Positions 1-8,520 of a DNA stretch of 64,000 bases are shown in pieces. This DNA is from Mucilaginibacter jinjuensis (GTDB taxonomy: Bacteria > Bacteroidota > Bacteroidia > Sphingobacteriales > Sphingobacteriaceae), in contig NZ_CP117167.1 of assembly GCF_028596025.1 (NCBI RefSeq), positions 1,426,001-1,490,000 of the forward strand. The letters are read 5' to 3'. A program made the position numbers and the translations under genes. Position 1 is the stretch's first letter. Each line of letters starts with the position of its first letter. The notes under the pieces were generated by a model. It was given only the letters and a program-made list of their open reading frames with translations, did not search any database and was not told where the DNA came from.

Positions 1-353
1 CTGCCGAAAACAGTTCGCTGGCGTACCTCGAAAGCCTGGTACATTTCGAGCCCGAAAACGCACCACCTAACCTGTACATTATTACTATTGATATTAAGGC
101 TGATGATAGCCTGATTTATACACTTCCGCCCAACGCCTACCCGCAAAACTGGCAGCAGATTGGCAACCTTTCTAACAAAAATTTAGGTGATAAATTAATG
201 GATGAACAGGAGTTTATTGCTATCAAAATAAAATCGGCTGTTAATACTTTAGAATATAATTATCTGCTGAACCCGCTATTTCCCCGTTTTCATGATCTGG
301 TGAAGATTATAGCTGTTGAAGAGTTGCCTGTAGATGCGAGGTTGGTGAGGTGA
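1..353 (+). CDS. RES-domain protein (predicted NAD+-degrading toxin), 5' end outside the window
   Basis: The frame opens at base 3 and runs 116 codons to a TGA at 351-353; the N-terminus lies upstream. The visible part begins with the RES signature, an Ala-Glu-Asn-Ser-Ser-Leu-Ala followed by Leu-Glu, which in this family contributes to an ADP-ribosyltransferase-like NAD+ pocket. Characterised RES proteins such as MbcT and ParT consume NAD+ or modify a target and are neutralised by an Xre/MbcA/ParS-type antitoxin encoded just upstream, which would be outside this window. The C-terminal half (about residues 70-116) fits the usual RES fold with an Asn-Pro and Phe-Pro near the end. Family assignment is firm; the toxin role rests on the unseen partner. 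Confidence 0.8.
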   Translation, partial: AENSSLAYLESLVHFEPENAPPNLYIITIDIKADDSLIYTLPPNAYPQNWQQIGNLSNKNLGDKLMDEQEFIAIKIKSAVNTLEYNYLLNPLFPRFHDLVKIIAVEELPVDARLVR

Positions 354-373
354 TGGAAATATTTAATTAAGCT

Positions 374-455
374 CGTCATTGCGAGGAACGAAGCAATCGC
401 GAACTTTACAGAGCCGCTCTGTAGGTCGGGGATTGCTTCGTTCCTCGCAATGACG
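374..455. repeat. 82-bp palindromic repeat, copy 1
   Basis: Two 25-bp arms (374-398 and 431-455) are perfect reverse complements, with an asymmetric core containing a cagag/ctctg stem. The arms carry the 'ggaacg' variant. Same orientation as the copy at 15706-15787. It lies between the RES gene and the convergent small secreted-protein gene. Confidence 0.9.
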
Positions 456-511
456 TGTTTATCGGAACGATTCTTGGTTCTTGACTCTCGTTTCCTGATT
501 CTATTTTAAAC

Positions 512-548
512 CTGAAAGCCCCTTAGCTTTCACTAAAGGGCTTTCTAT
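512..548. terminator. Intrinsic-terminator-like hairpin
   Basis: A 13-bp stem with one mismatch (514-526 with 533-545) around a 6-nt loop. It sits downstream of the minus-strand gene at 573-854 and could also stop plus-strand transcription from the RES gene. T-tracts are weak on both sides. Confidence 0.55.
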
Positions 549-572
549 AAGGCTGGCGTATTAAGCTCTTAA

Positions 573-854
573 TTACCATCTTCTGTAACCGCGGTGGTAC
601 CTGGCATACACTACACGGCGTGGTCCATAATAACGGTGTACATAATATGGCCTGTGGTAGTAACGGTATCGCGGTCCATAATAAACTGCCGGGGCAGATT
701 CATATACTACTGGTGCAGGTTGATAAACAGGTGGAGCTGGTTCATAATATACAGGTGCGCCAACATTTAAACCTACGTGTACGCGAACTTGTGCTTTTGC
801 TGCGTTGATAGTAAACAAGGCAACTATTACTGCTAAAAAGGTTATACGTTTCAT
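573..854 (-). CDS. Small secreted Tyr/Pro/Arg-rich protein, unknown function
   Basis: This 93-residue protein starts with a clear signal peptide (Lys-Arg, hydrophobic stretch, cleavage near Ala-Lys-Ala-Gln at about residue 22). Residues 35-60 are repeats built of Pro, Val, Tyr and Ala; residues 60-93 are very rich in Tyr, Arg and His, ending in Arg-Arg-Trp. Low-complexity exported proteins of this kind are common in Sphingobacteriia and have no established role. The Tyr/His/Arg-rich tail would be strongly basic and might bind polyanions or the envelope (inference). The gene stands alone, with a hairpin after its stop. Confidence 0.7.
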   Translation of the reverse strand: MKRITFLAVIVALFTINAAKAQVRVHVGLNVGAPVYYEPAPPVYQPAPVVYESAPAVYYGPRYRYYHRPYYVHRYYGPRRVVYARYHRGYRRW

Positions 855-1016
855 ATCAGATGTTATTACTCAATAATTGATGCTTTTCAGCATCGTTGTT
901 ATAGTAATATGACAAGTATCGTGCCGAAGGGTTTAAGTGTTTAACTATTGGATAATGGGAGAGAGGGGTAAGTTGTTGTTTTTGAGGAGGAAAAAGTGCG
1001 ACTTTTAATCGTAGAA

Positions 1017-1098
1017 CGTCATTGCGAGGAACGAAGCAATCCCCGATCTACAGAGCGGCTCTGTATAGTTCGCGATTGCTTCGTTCCTCGCAATGACG
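1017..1098. repeat. 82-bp palindromic repeat, copy 2 (855-1192 otherwise gene-free)
   Basis: Same family as 374-455 but inverted, judged by the asymmetric core. Both arms again carry 'ggaacg'. With the following terminator it is all that is recognisable in the 338-bp space between the small secreted protein and the acyltransferase gene. Confidence 0.9.
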
Positions 1099-1111
1099 TA
1101 CGGGGTGGACA

Positions 1112-1148
1112 CAAAAAAAGCCCATCTCCAAAGGAGATGAGCTTTTTT
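1112..1148. terminator. Bidirectional intrinsic terminator
   Basis: A stem (catctcc at 1123-1129 with ggagatg at 1133-1139, extended by AGC/GCT) has a run of A on the left and a run of T on the right, so it works as a U-tract terminator in either direction. It lies 45 bp after the stop of the minus-strand acyltransferase gene. Confidence 0.75.
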
Positions 1149-1192
1149 ATACTTAATCGACAAATCAACAAATTGCCGAATTAGCAAATTGT

Positions 1193-2947
1193 CTACAGAT
1201 TCTTCGCCAGCTTCAATAATATCTCTTGCGGCACCTTTTGCAGGTCGAGTACCAGGAAACCATCCAGGCAATCCGCAAACTTAGGGTCGATGTTGAAGCA
1301 GATAATTTTGGCATTTAATGAGATGTACTGACGGAGCAGTACAGGCACTTTCATGTTTCGTACTTCCAATTCAGAGATCAGGTTGTCAAGGTTCTTGAGG
1401 CTGTCTTCACCGGTTAAAAGCAAGTCTGCATCGATGCTTGAGAAATCAACCTTAAACTGTTTACGCGGCTTTACATACTCGGCCATTTCATGGTCGAAAT
1501 GGTTGCGGGTGATGTAATCAACAATAAGTGATTTAGAGAATTTCGAAAAACTGTTACTGATACTTACCGGTCCAATCAGGTAACGGTAACGCGGGTTATC
1601 GATCAAAAATTTCAGGATCCCTTTCCATAATAAAAACAGGGGTAATGGTTTTTGCTGGTATTCCTTACGGATCCATGAGCGGCCCAGTTCGAGGCTGCGT
1701 TTGAGCACCGGGGTAAACTGGGTTTTTATTTTAAACAGGGTAGCGGTATAGAAGCCTTTTTTACCCATGCTGTAAAAAATCTCATCGCCCAAACCAATGC
1801 GGTATGCACCCACCACCATTTTAGCTTCGGTGTCCCAAATAAACAGGTGATTGTAGTAAATATCGTACTCATCCAGGTCGATACTCTTGTTGCTGCCTTC
1901 GCCAACTTCCCGGAAGGTGATCTCACGCAGGCGGCCAATTTCGCGGATGATATTAGGGATAACCGAGGTAGGGACTACAAATACTTCGTAGGCCTTTTCT
2001 TTGGTTACAAGATAATCCTCTCGTAACTGATCAACTTCCTTGCTTAATATATCGGCGCTAATTGCCGTTTCTATTTCCTCTGGCCTTTTTTTGATTTTAA
2101 ACAGGTTACGCGGGTTGAAAAGTTTTTTCTCTTCTTCCAGGCCGGTACCCAAAGCATAGGTTTTGGCGCGCAAAAAATTAAGCAGTTTAACAGGGTCTTT
2201 ATTATCGGGTACTTCCTGTACGTTAATTGGCTTGCCAATACGCAGCTTAATGGTTTGGCCTTGTTTATTAAACAGTTCTGATGGCAGCTTGGCGGTACGC
2301 AGCGCCGGGTGGATCATGCTTAGCAGGTTAAACAATAAACCATTATTGCCATGGAAATAAATAGGAACAACCGGCACTTTCGATTTCTGGATGATTTTAC
2401 CCACAACCGGGTGCCAGAGACGATCTGTAACCTGCTGCTGTTCTATCTTAAATGTTGATACCTCTCCGGCCGGGAAAATACCGATAGGTGTACCGTTATT
2501 AAGCAACTCCAGTGTTGATTTTATACCACTGATGCTCGATGAGTGCTCTATATTTTCGAAAGGATTTACAGCAACAAAATAATCGCTCAGGTTGGGGATT
2601 TTTTTTAATAAAAAGTTGGCCATTACTTTGGCATCCGGCCTGGCCATGCATAATATTTTAAGCAAAACCATGCCTTCTATACCACCATAAGGGTGGTTGG
2701 CTATAGCTATAAACCCACCATCCGCGGGTATATTTTTTAGTTCTCTTTCGTCAAACTCTATTTTAACGCCGCATCCTTCCAGAATGGCGTCAACAAAATC
2801 GGGGCCTACTTTGGGTTGTGCCTGGGCAAACAAATCGTTCACCTGGTTTATTTTCATAATTTCCATCAGCAGGGCCGCCAGTCCGGGCATTTTCAGCTTA
2901 TCTAACTTAGTGGCTTTTGCAAATTCCTCTGTGGTAATTACCTTCAT
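1193..2947 (-). CDS. OlsF-like bifunctional acyltransferase (PlsC domain + GNAT N-acyltransferase domain)
   Basis: This 584-residue protein has two halves. Residues about 65-270 form a PlsC-type O-acyltransferase with the acceptor-site motif Asn-His-Pro-Tyr-Gly-Gly near residue 85 and a second block around Phe-Pro-Ala-Gly-Glu. Residues about 310-520 resemble the OlsB/haemolysin-type N-acyltransferase (motifs Gly-Ala-Tyr-Arg-Ile-Gly and Glu-Leu-Gly-Arg-Ser-Trp-Ile). The same fusion is known as OlsF in Flavobacterium johnsoniae and Serratia, where one enzyme makes ornithine-type aminolipids by N- then O-acylation. Expected at the inner membrane using acyl-ACP. The amino acid acceptor (ornithine, glycine or other) cannot be read from sequence. 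Monocistronic, divergent from the HhH gene, with a terminator behind it. Confidence 0.8.
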   Translation of the reverse strand: MKVITTEEFAKATKLDKLKMPGLAALLMEIMKINQVNDLFAQAQPKVGPDFVDAILEGCGVKIEFDERELKNIPADGGFIAIANHPYGGIEGMVLLKILCMARPDAKVMANFLLKKIPNLSDYFVAVNPFENIEHSSSISGIKSTLELLNNGTPIGIFPAGEVSTFKIEQQQVTDRLWHPVVGKIIQKSKVPVVPIYFHGNNGLLFNLLSMIHPALRTAKLPSELFNKQGQTIKLRIGKPINVQEVPDNKDPVKLLNFLRAKTYALGTGLEEEKKLFNPRNLFKIKKRPEEIETAISADILSKEVDQLREDYLVTKEKAYEVFVVPTSVIPNIIREIGRLREITFREVGEGSNKSIDLDEYDIYYNHLFIWDTEAKMVVGAYRIGLGDEIFYSMGKKGFYTATLFKIKTQFTPVLKRSLELGRSWIRKEYQQKPLPLFLLWKGILKFLIDNPRYRYLIGPVSISNSFSKFSKSLIVDYITRNHFDHEMAEYVKPRKQFKVDFSSIDADLLLTGEDSLKNLDNLISELEVRNMKVPVLLRQYISLNAKIICFNIDPKFADCLDGFLVLDLQKVPQEILLKLAKNL

Positions 2948-2981
2948 ATATTGTTTATACAGATATTGATGTTTGTAACTT

Positions 2982-2989
2982 CAAATTTA
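2982..2989 (-). promoter_or_regulatory. Bacteroidota -7 element for the acyltransferase gene
   Basis: On the minus strand this reads TAAATTTG, a match to TAnnTTTG, 34 bp upstream of the ATG at 2947. No clear -33 TTG is visible. Confidence 0.4.
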
Positions 2990-3018
2990 TTTAATTTAAC
3001 GGCTAATAAAGCCATCAC

Positions 3019-3846
3019 ATGAAATCTTCTCTCAAAAATTACCTCTCCATCACAAAAAAAGAGTGGAATGGCCTGGTTGTATTGGTTACGTTGGTTGTAT
3101 TGGTTTTGCTAACGCCGTATGCATACCGGCTATTTCACAAAGATAAGATAATAAATTTTAACAACTTTAATGCAGATGCAACACAATTGCCTGCCGAAGA
3201 TAGCAGTAATGCCGCAAATACGAAGGTTTTGCATCCCACACTATTTGCTTTTAACCCCAACCACCTGCCTGCCGAACAATGGCTTAAACTTGGCTTGAGC
3301 CAGAAACAGATTGATGTATTGAAACATTATGAAGATAAAGGCGGCCGTTTCTACAAAAAGAGCGATGTACAAAAGATCTACTCCATCACTCTGGATGATT
3401 ATAAACGCCTCGAACCTTATATTCAACTACCTGCTGATGGCCCGGCAAGCATCATTGATATTAACCATGCTGATTCTGCCTCGTTGGTAACCCTTAAAGG
3501 TATTGGCCCCGCTTATGCGATGCGGATAATCCGCTACCGCGATAAACTGGGTGGCTTCTATAGTAAAGAGCAATTGAAAGAAGTGTTCGGTATAGATGAA
3601 GAACATTACCTGCTGATTAAAGACGCTATTAAATTGAATCCATCTGCCATTCATAAAGTCAATATCAACAAAGCCACATTTGATGATCTGCGCCGCTATC
3701 CATATCTCAGTTACAAACAAGCTAATGCTATTATTCAATACCGAAGTGAGCATGGTGATTATGATAATTTAGATGATATGAAGGATATAGCTATTTTGGA
3801 TGAGGCTACGTTGAATAAGGTGAAGCCTTATTGGTTATTTAAATAG
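3019..3846 (+). CDS. Membrane-anchored helix-hairpin-helix (ComEA-like) protein
   Basis: A 275-residue protein with one N-terminal membrane segment (about 18-38), a linker, and three helix-hairpin-helix units (about 90-130, 155-195, 210-250). The middle unit has the canonical Leu-Lys-Gly-Ile-Gly-Pro hairpin followed by a Tyr-Arg-x-x-x-Gly-Gly-Phe stretch. HhH units of this type bind DNA backbone in ComEA, the DNA receptor for natural transformation. Here the anchor and repeats suggest a periplasmic DNA-binding role, but competence has not been shown for this Bacteroidota branch, so function stays inferred. It is alone on its strand and divergent from the acyltransferase gene. Confidence 0.8.
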   Translation: MKSSLKNYLSITKKEWNGLVVLVTLVVLVLLTPYAYRLFHKDKIINFNNFNADATQLPAEDSSNAANTKVLHPTLFAFNPNHLPAEQWLKLGLSQKQIDVLKHYEDKGGRFYKKSDVQKIYSITLDDYKRLEPYIQLPADGPASIIDINHADSASLVTLKGIGPAYAMRIIRYRDKLGGFYSKEQLKEVFGIDEEHYLLIKDAIKLNPSAIHKVNINKATFDDLRRYPYLSYKQANAIIQYRSEHGDYDNLDDMKDIAILDEATLNKVKPYWLFK

Positions 3847-3859
3847 TCAATTGTTTAAC

Positions 3860-4376
3860 CGTTATTGCGAGGTACGAAGCAATCTCGGACCGATTAGCAC
3901 TTCCTTAGTTAGCGCAGAATCCGTTTTTCATTAGGAAGGGCAAGGTAATTTATTAATCGTCAGTGGATGTCACTTTTTTTTTCTCTCAAAAGAAAAGTAA
4001 CCAAAAGAAAAGTCGCAGCCGGGCCCTGTTGCTACTGAGTGTAGTGGTTAGGCAAGGACAGTGGTTGCCGCAACATTGCCAATGCTGCATGAGAAGAGAT
4101 TATGTTAAGGTAGTGGTGGGTTCGCGCGGGGTGGAGGATTATTCTCCTTGTGAGCGGTGGCCTGAAAGAAAAGCGGGCCATGCGTAGGCCTTGAGCGGGG
4201 AAGCTTTTTTCTTTCTTGATTTTTGGTTACTTTTTATCAAGAAAAAGTAACAGCCCAACCCGCGGCGATTGAGCGGGACTGACTTTAATAGTAGCACCAA
4301 TCTTTAATCCGGTTACTGACATGACAAAGCATTACCTTCTGTGAGCAAGAGGTTGTCTTCGTACCTCACGATGACG
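3860..4376. mobile_element. 517-bp compound repeat/MITE-like element with inverted ends
   Basis: The left end (from 3860) reads like the arm of the 82-bp palindromic family, and the right end (4353-4376) is its imperfect reverse complement. The interior has no transposase. It contains A-rich 'tctcaaaagaaaa' and T-rich 'ttgatttttggttac' blocks that are partly complementary (about 3985-4010 and 4215-4250). A related left half is at 19668-19830. A 74-codon frame inside (3963-4187) is low-complexity and probably not a gene. The element fills the gap before guaA. Confidence 0.6.
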
Positions 4377-4452
4377 CCAGAATTTACCTAAATGATTAAA
4401 CTGCCTCACTACTAATCTCAAATCTCTCATCTCAAATCTCATCTCAAAATAT

Positions 4453-4460
4453 TATCTTTG
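4453..4460 (+). promoter_or_regulatory. -7 promoter element of guaA, immediately upstream of the start codon
   Basis: TATCTTTG matches TAnnTTTG and ends 3 bp before the ATG at 4464. If used, the mRNA would be leaderless or nearly so. A short direct repeat of caaatctcatct lies just upstream (about 4421-4447). Confidence 0.5.
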
Positions 4461-4463
4461 CCC

Positions 4464-5993
4464 ATGCAAGAAAAAATCCTCATTCTTGACTTTGGTTCGC
4501 AGTTTACACAACTCATCGCGCGCCGGGTTAGGGAGCTCAATATCTATTGCGAGATCCATCCATTCAATAATTTTCCGGAAGTAGACAGTTCAGTAAAAGG
4601 TATTATCCTTTCGGGTAGCCCGTATTCTGTACGCCAGGAAGATGCACCGCATTTCGAATTTGCCAAACACCACACCAAACTGCCTATCCTGGGCGTTTGT
4701 TATGGCGCACAATACGTTGCCCATTTTAATGGCGGCGAAGTAATGGCTTCAAACACACGCGAATACGGCCGTGCTAATTTGCACTACATTAATCAGCAAA
4801 ACCCACTGTTTAAAGATATACCGGGCAATTCACAGGTTTGGATGTCACACGCGGATACCATTAAACGTATTGCCGATAACTTCGAGATCATTGCCAGTAC
4901 AGATAATGTAGAGGTTGCTGCTTACCAGATTAAAGGTACGCAGACTTACGGTATCCAATTTCACCCAGAGGTAACCCATAGTATTGACGGCAAGCAATTG
5001 CTGCAAAACTTTTTGGTTGATATTTGCGGTTGCGCACAAGACTGGACCCCGGATTCATTCGTTGAAACTACCATCGCTGCCCTGAAAGAAAAACTGGGTG
5101 ATGATAAAGTAGTATTAGGATTATCAGGCGGGGTGGATTCATCGGTTGCTGCGGTATTGCTGCACCACGCTATCGGTAAAAACCTGCATTGTATTTTTGT
5201 TGATAATGGCCTGTTGCGTAAAGACGAATTTGAGTCGGTACTCGAATCGTACAAACACATGGGCTTAAATATAAAAGGTGTTGATGCCAAACAACGTTTC
5301 TATGATGCGTTGAGCGGCTTATCAGACCCTGAGAAAAAACGTAAAGCCATTGGCCGCGTATTTATCGAAGTGTTTGATGATGAAGCACACCAGGTACAGG
5401 ATGTAAAATGGTTAGGCCAGGGTACAATTTATCCTGATGTGATCGAATCTGTATCGGTTAAAGGCCCATCTGCCACTATTAAATCTCACCATAACGTGGG
5501 CGGTTTGCCCGACTTTATGAAGCTTAAAGTGGTTGAGCCATTAAACACTTTGTTTAAAGACGAAGTACGTAAAGTGGGTAAAGCGTTAGGTATTGATGAT
5601 AATATTTTAGGCCGCCACCCTTTCCCGGGTCCGGGTCTGGCTATCAGGATCTTGGGTGAAATTACACCGGAGAAGGTTGACATACTGCAACAAGCCGATG
5701 CAATTTACATCAACAATTTACGCTCGGCCGGTGTTTATGATAAAGTTTGGCAGGCAGGCGCAATTTATTTGCCTGTACAGTCGGTAGGGGTAATGGGCGA
5801 TGAGCGTACTTACGAAAATGTAGTATGTTTACGTGCCGTTGAATCATTAGACGGTATGACAGCCGACTGGTGCCATTTGCCATACGACCTGCTGGCTAAA
5901 ATTTCAAATGAAATCATTAACAACGTAAAAGGTATCAACCGGGTAGTATATGACATTAGTTCGAAACCACCGGCTACCATTGAGTGGGAATAA
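4464..5993 (+). CDS. guaA: GMP synthase (glutamine-hydrolysing)
   Basis: GuaA converts XMP, glutamine and ATP to GMP in the cytoplasm, the last step of guanine nucleotide synthesis. The 509-residue protein has the class I glutamine amidotransferase domain first (nucleophile Cys79 in Gly-Val-Cys-Tyr-Gly, His167 and Glu169 in Phe-His-Pro-Glu), then the ATP-pyrophosphatase domain (P-loop Ser-Gly-Gly-Val-Asp-Ser-Ser at 221-227), and a C-terminal dimerisation domain ending in the usual Pro-Pro-Ala-Thr-Ile-Glu-Trp-Glu. A TTG at 4458 is in frame, but the ATG at 4464 gives the standard N-terminus. Its 3' end overlaps the next gene by 44 bp, suggesting co-transcription. Confidence 0.97.
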   Translation: MQEKILILDFGSQFTQLIARRVRELNIYCEIHPFNNFPEVDSSVKGIILSGSPYSVRQEDAPHFEFAKHHTKLPILGVCYGAQYVAHFNGGEVMASNTREYGRANLHYINQQNPLFKDIPGNSQVWMSHADTIKRIADNFEIIASTDNVEVAAYQIKGTQTYGIQFHPEVTHSIDGKQLLQNFLVDICGCAQDWTPDSFVETTIAALKEKLGDDKVVLGLSGGVDSSVAAVLLHHAIGKNLHCIFVDNGLLRKDEFESVLESYKHMGLNIKGVDAKQRFYDALSGLSDPEKKRKAIGRVFIEVFDDEAHQVQDVKWLGQGTIYPDVIESVSVKGPSATIKSHHNVGGLPDFMKLKVVEPLNTLFKDEVRKVGKALGIDDNILGRHPFPGPGLAIRILGEITPEKVDILQQADAIYINNLRSAGVYDKVWQAGAIYLPVQSVGVMGDERTYENVVCLRAVESLDGMTADWCHLPYDLLAKISNEIINNVKGINRVVYDISSKPPATIEWE

Positions 5994-7221
5994 ATATAAG
6001 CTGCTGATACTATCGGTTGTGTTTTTGGCGGCAGCGTGTTCGCCTAAAACACATCCGGTAGCCACCAGCCCGAAACCCCAGCCGGTAGTTCCGCCTGCAA
6101 AGGCTATTGAAAAGCCGGTTAATAAACCGACAGCAAAACTACCGCCGCCGGTACTGCAATCGCAAAAAGTTTCGAGTATTAGTATGCTGCTGCCTTTAAA
6201 CCTGGATAATTTAAATCCCGGTGGTAAGTACAGCAAAGCCGATATGCAAAAGGCTAATATGGGAGTTGAGTATTACCAGGGCTTTAAACTGGCACTCGAT
6301 TCATTAACGGCTAATGGCTATAACTACCGTTTGCAATTATTCGATTCGAAAGACATCCCTGCCGAGGCGCATAACCTGTCGCTTAACCCTAAAATTCGCA
6401 ATAGCGATTTAATAGTTGGGCCGATATTTCCAGACGGGATCAAAGCTTTTGGTGTGGGAGGGAAGCCTTTATTATCGCCGCTGTCACCGTCATCGCCCGC
6501 GGGCTTTCATAACCCCGACTTAATTACTGTTATTCCGCCGCTGGCTTACCATGCCCGTAGGAGTGCGCAGTATGTTTTTGAAAGATTGAAGGCTAAAAAG
6601 GTATTTATCCTGAAATCGGGCTTTTCTGAAGAGAATAAATACATTACGCCATTTAAGCAACAAATGGATAGTTTAAGCAAGCTGAAAACCAAGGTTGTGC
6701 CTTTTGTGGTGGTGCGGGGTAGCTTAACAGCTTTGTTGCCGCAACTTTCTAAAACAGAACCTAACGTGTTTGTGATGCCATCTACTAACCAGGCATTTTT
6801 GCAGGTAACACTTCGTTCGCTTGATACTTTGGCGAAGAATTATCCGATAGTTTTGATAGGTCATCCGAGCTGGGAAAAGCTTTCTTTTCTGAAAGAAGAC
6901 CTGTTGCAACGGTTGAAAACAGTGATTACTTCAAGTGATCATGTTAATTACAAATCAGGCAGCATGGTTGCCTTTATTAAGGCCTATCGCAAAGCCTATC
7001 ACCTGGAGCCAAGCGAATTTGCGATTAAAGGTTTTGATGAAGGCTTATATTTCGGCCGTGTATTGGCTGAAGACGAAACCGGTGCGATAAAACCAGAGCA
7101 GCACGATTTTGAAGGTTTGCATAACGATTTCCATTTCGTAAAAAAACCTGGAACAGGTTGGGTAAACACCCATGTTTATATTTTGAAATACGTTAACTTT
7201 GAGTTAAAAGCGATAGAATGA
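5950..7221 (+). CDS. Lipoprotein with PBP1-type (LppC/ABC substrate-binding-like) fold
   Basis: A 423-residue predicted lipoprotein: a basic N-terminus, a hydrophobic stretch, and a lipobox Leu-Ala-Ala-Ala-Cys with Cys30, then a Pro/Lys/Thr-rich linker (35-75). Residues about 80-420 look like the type 1 periplasmic binding protein fold (Ile-Ser-Met-Leu-Leu-Pro-Leu start, then a Tyr-Gln-Gly-Phe-x-Leu-Ala-Leu-Asp helix), as in LppC/YraM and Leu/Ile/Val-binding proteins. No ABC permease is near, so a cell-wall regulatory or sensing role is as likely as transport. The ATG at 5950 lies inside guaA; a TTG at 5980 would also keep the signal peptide. It overlaps the next gene by ATGA. Confidence 0.7.
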   Translation: MTLVRNHRLPLSGNKYKLLILSVVFLAAACSPKTHPVATSPKPQPVVPPAKAIEKPVNKPTAKLPPPVLQSQKVSSISMLLPLNLDNLNPGGKYSKADMQKANMGVEYYQGFKLALDSLTANGYNYRLQLFDSKDIPAEAHNLSLNPKIRNSDLIVGPIFPDGIKAFGVGGKPLLSPLSPSSPAGFHNPDLITVIPPLAYHARRSAQYVFERLKAKKVFILKSGFSEENKYITPFKQQMDSLSKLKTKVVPFVVVRGSLTALLPQLSKTEPNVFVMPSTNQAFLQVTLRSLDTLAKNYPIVLIGHPSWEKLSFLKEDLLQRLKTVITSSDHVNYKSGSMVAFIKAYRKAYHLEPSEFAIKGFDEGLYFGRVLAEDETGAIKPEQHDFEGLHNDFHFVKKPGTGWVNTHVYILKYVNFELKAIE

Positions 7222-8438
7222 AGGCTCTGAACCAGCTTAAAACCTTTCAACGAATTTTGGCTGAATACCCGGCTGACGTGCCTCTCGGCAAGTTTCTACC
7301 CGGTTTTTTCAGGCAAAACAAGCAAATGGGTTCTACCGACCGTAAGGTAGCCAGCAGGCTCATCTATAACTATTTTCGTTTAGGCAGGGCTTTGGCCAAT
7401 CACCCTGATGAAGACCGTTTAATGGTTGCCGAGTTTTTATGCAATAACCAGCTTAACTCCTTTATTCAGCATTTTAAACCCGATTGGGCTGCTTGTATTG
7501 GCTTTACTTTGGATGAAAAGCTTGCCATTGTTAAAGCTACTTATCCTGATTTTAAACTAACCGATGTTTACCCCTGGAGCGATAAGCTTTCGGCAGGGAT
7601 AGATCGCGAAGCATTCCTCAAATCATTCTTTATCCAGCCCGATTTATTTATCCGGGTACGTAAAGGCTTTGAGCATCAGGTTAAAAGCGAACTCACCAAA
7701 GCCGAGGTTACTTTTAAGGATGAAGGCAATAACTGCCTCTCTTTACCTAACGGAACCCGCCTCGAAAACATATTCCAGAAACAACATTTGTTCGAGGTGC
7801 AAGACCGTTCATCGCAGCAAACAGCCCAATTCTTTCAACCGCAGAAATGGGAGCACTGGTGGGATGCCTGCGCAGCATCGGGCGGTAAATCGCTTTTATT
7901 GTACGAACAGGAGCCTACAGTTAAACTGGTGGTATCAGACATTCGTGAAAGTATTTTGGCTAACCTCGACGAGCGTTTCGAACAGGCCGGTATCCGCAAA
8001 TATCAAAAGAAACTGGTTGACCTAACCGGCAATGTTGACCCCGAACTGGCCAACTATGAATTCGATGGTATTATCCTTGATGCCCCTTGTAGTGGTTCGG
8101 GCACCTGGGGCCGAACGCCGGAGATGATCAGTCACTTTGAAGATCATCGGATGGAGTTTTTCCAGCGTTTACAGAAAACTATTACGCCAAACGTTACCAA
8201 ATACCTTAAAGAAGGTAAACCCTTAATCTACATCACCTGCTCAGCCTTTAAAGCAGAGAACGAAGAGGTGGTTGATTACCTCGTTAAAAATCTCAACCTA
8301 AGACTCGAAGACCAGCAAGTATTGCAAGGCTATACGCACAAAGCAGACACCATGTTCGCTGCCCGCTTAATCCAGAACCCGCGCCCGGTTCCTGAGCCCG
8401 AAGTTATCCCGTTTGATATGAATATGACATTACAATAA
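7218..8438 (+). CDS. RsmB/NOP-family SAM-dependent RNA cytosine-C5 methyltransferase
   Basis: A 406-residue protein with an N-terminal helical region (1-130), a middle region, and a C-terminal Rossmann methyltransferase domain. Seen directly: SAM motif I as Asp-Ala-Cys-Ala-Ala-Ser-Gly-Gly-Lys-Ser, motif IV Asp-Ala-Pro-Cys-Ser-Gly-Ser-Gly, and motif VI Tyr-Ile-Thr-Cys-Ser. The last two carry the release and nucleophilic cysteines of m5C RNA methyltransferases. The likely substrate is rRNA, by analogy with RsmB; the exact base is unknown. It starts with ATGA overlap to the lipoprotein gene, so the three genes from guaA form a probable operon. Confidence 0.88.
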   Translation: MKALNQLKTFQRILAEYPADVPLGKFLPGFFRQNKQMGSTDRKVASRLIYNYFRLGRALANHPDEDRLMVAEFLCNNQLNSFIQHFKPDWAACIGFTLDEKLAIVKATYPDFKLTDVYPWSDKLSAGIDREAFLKSFFIQPDLFIRVRKGFEHQVKSELTKAEVTFKDEGNNCLSLPNGTRLENIFQKQHLFEVQDRSSQQTAQFFQPQKWEHWWDACAASGGKSLLLYEQEPTVKLVVSDIRESILANLDERFEQAGIRKYQKKLVDLTGNVDPELANYEFDGIILDAPCSGSGTWGRTPEMISHFEDHRMEFFQRLQKTITPNVTKYLKEGKPLIYITCSAFKAENEEVVDYLVKNLNLRLEDQQVLQGYTHKADTMFAARLIQNPRPVPEPEVIPFDMNMTLQ

Positions 8439-8444
8439 GAAGAT

Positions 8445-8507
8445 GCTGTCGCAAGTTTAGCGCAGCGTAACTTGTGACCCGTACTATAGTAAGCTTTCAG
8501 CTTACTT
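8445..8507. repeat. Palindromic repeat flanking the TonB receptor gene, right-hand convergent end
   Basis: The sequence from 'gctgtcgcaagtttagcg' onwards is repeated at 10934-10995. It holds two hairpins: an imperfect 31-bp palindrome (8448-8478) and a smaller one around 'gtaagctttcagcttac'. It separates two convergent genes and may act as a terminator. Confidence 0.75.
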
Positions 8508-8520
8508 ATATTATTTCTGT

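Noticed and set aside
3963..4187. 74-codon plus-strand frame before guaA
   Set aside because: Low-complexity Ser/Lys/Gln sequence inside the compound repeat; the related repeat at 19668 gives a different frame.
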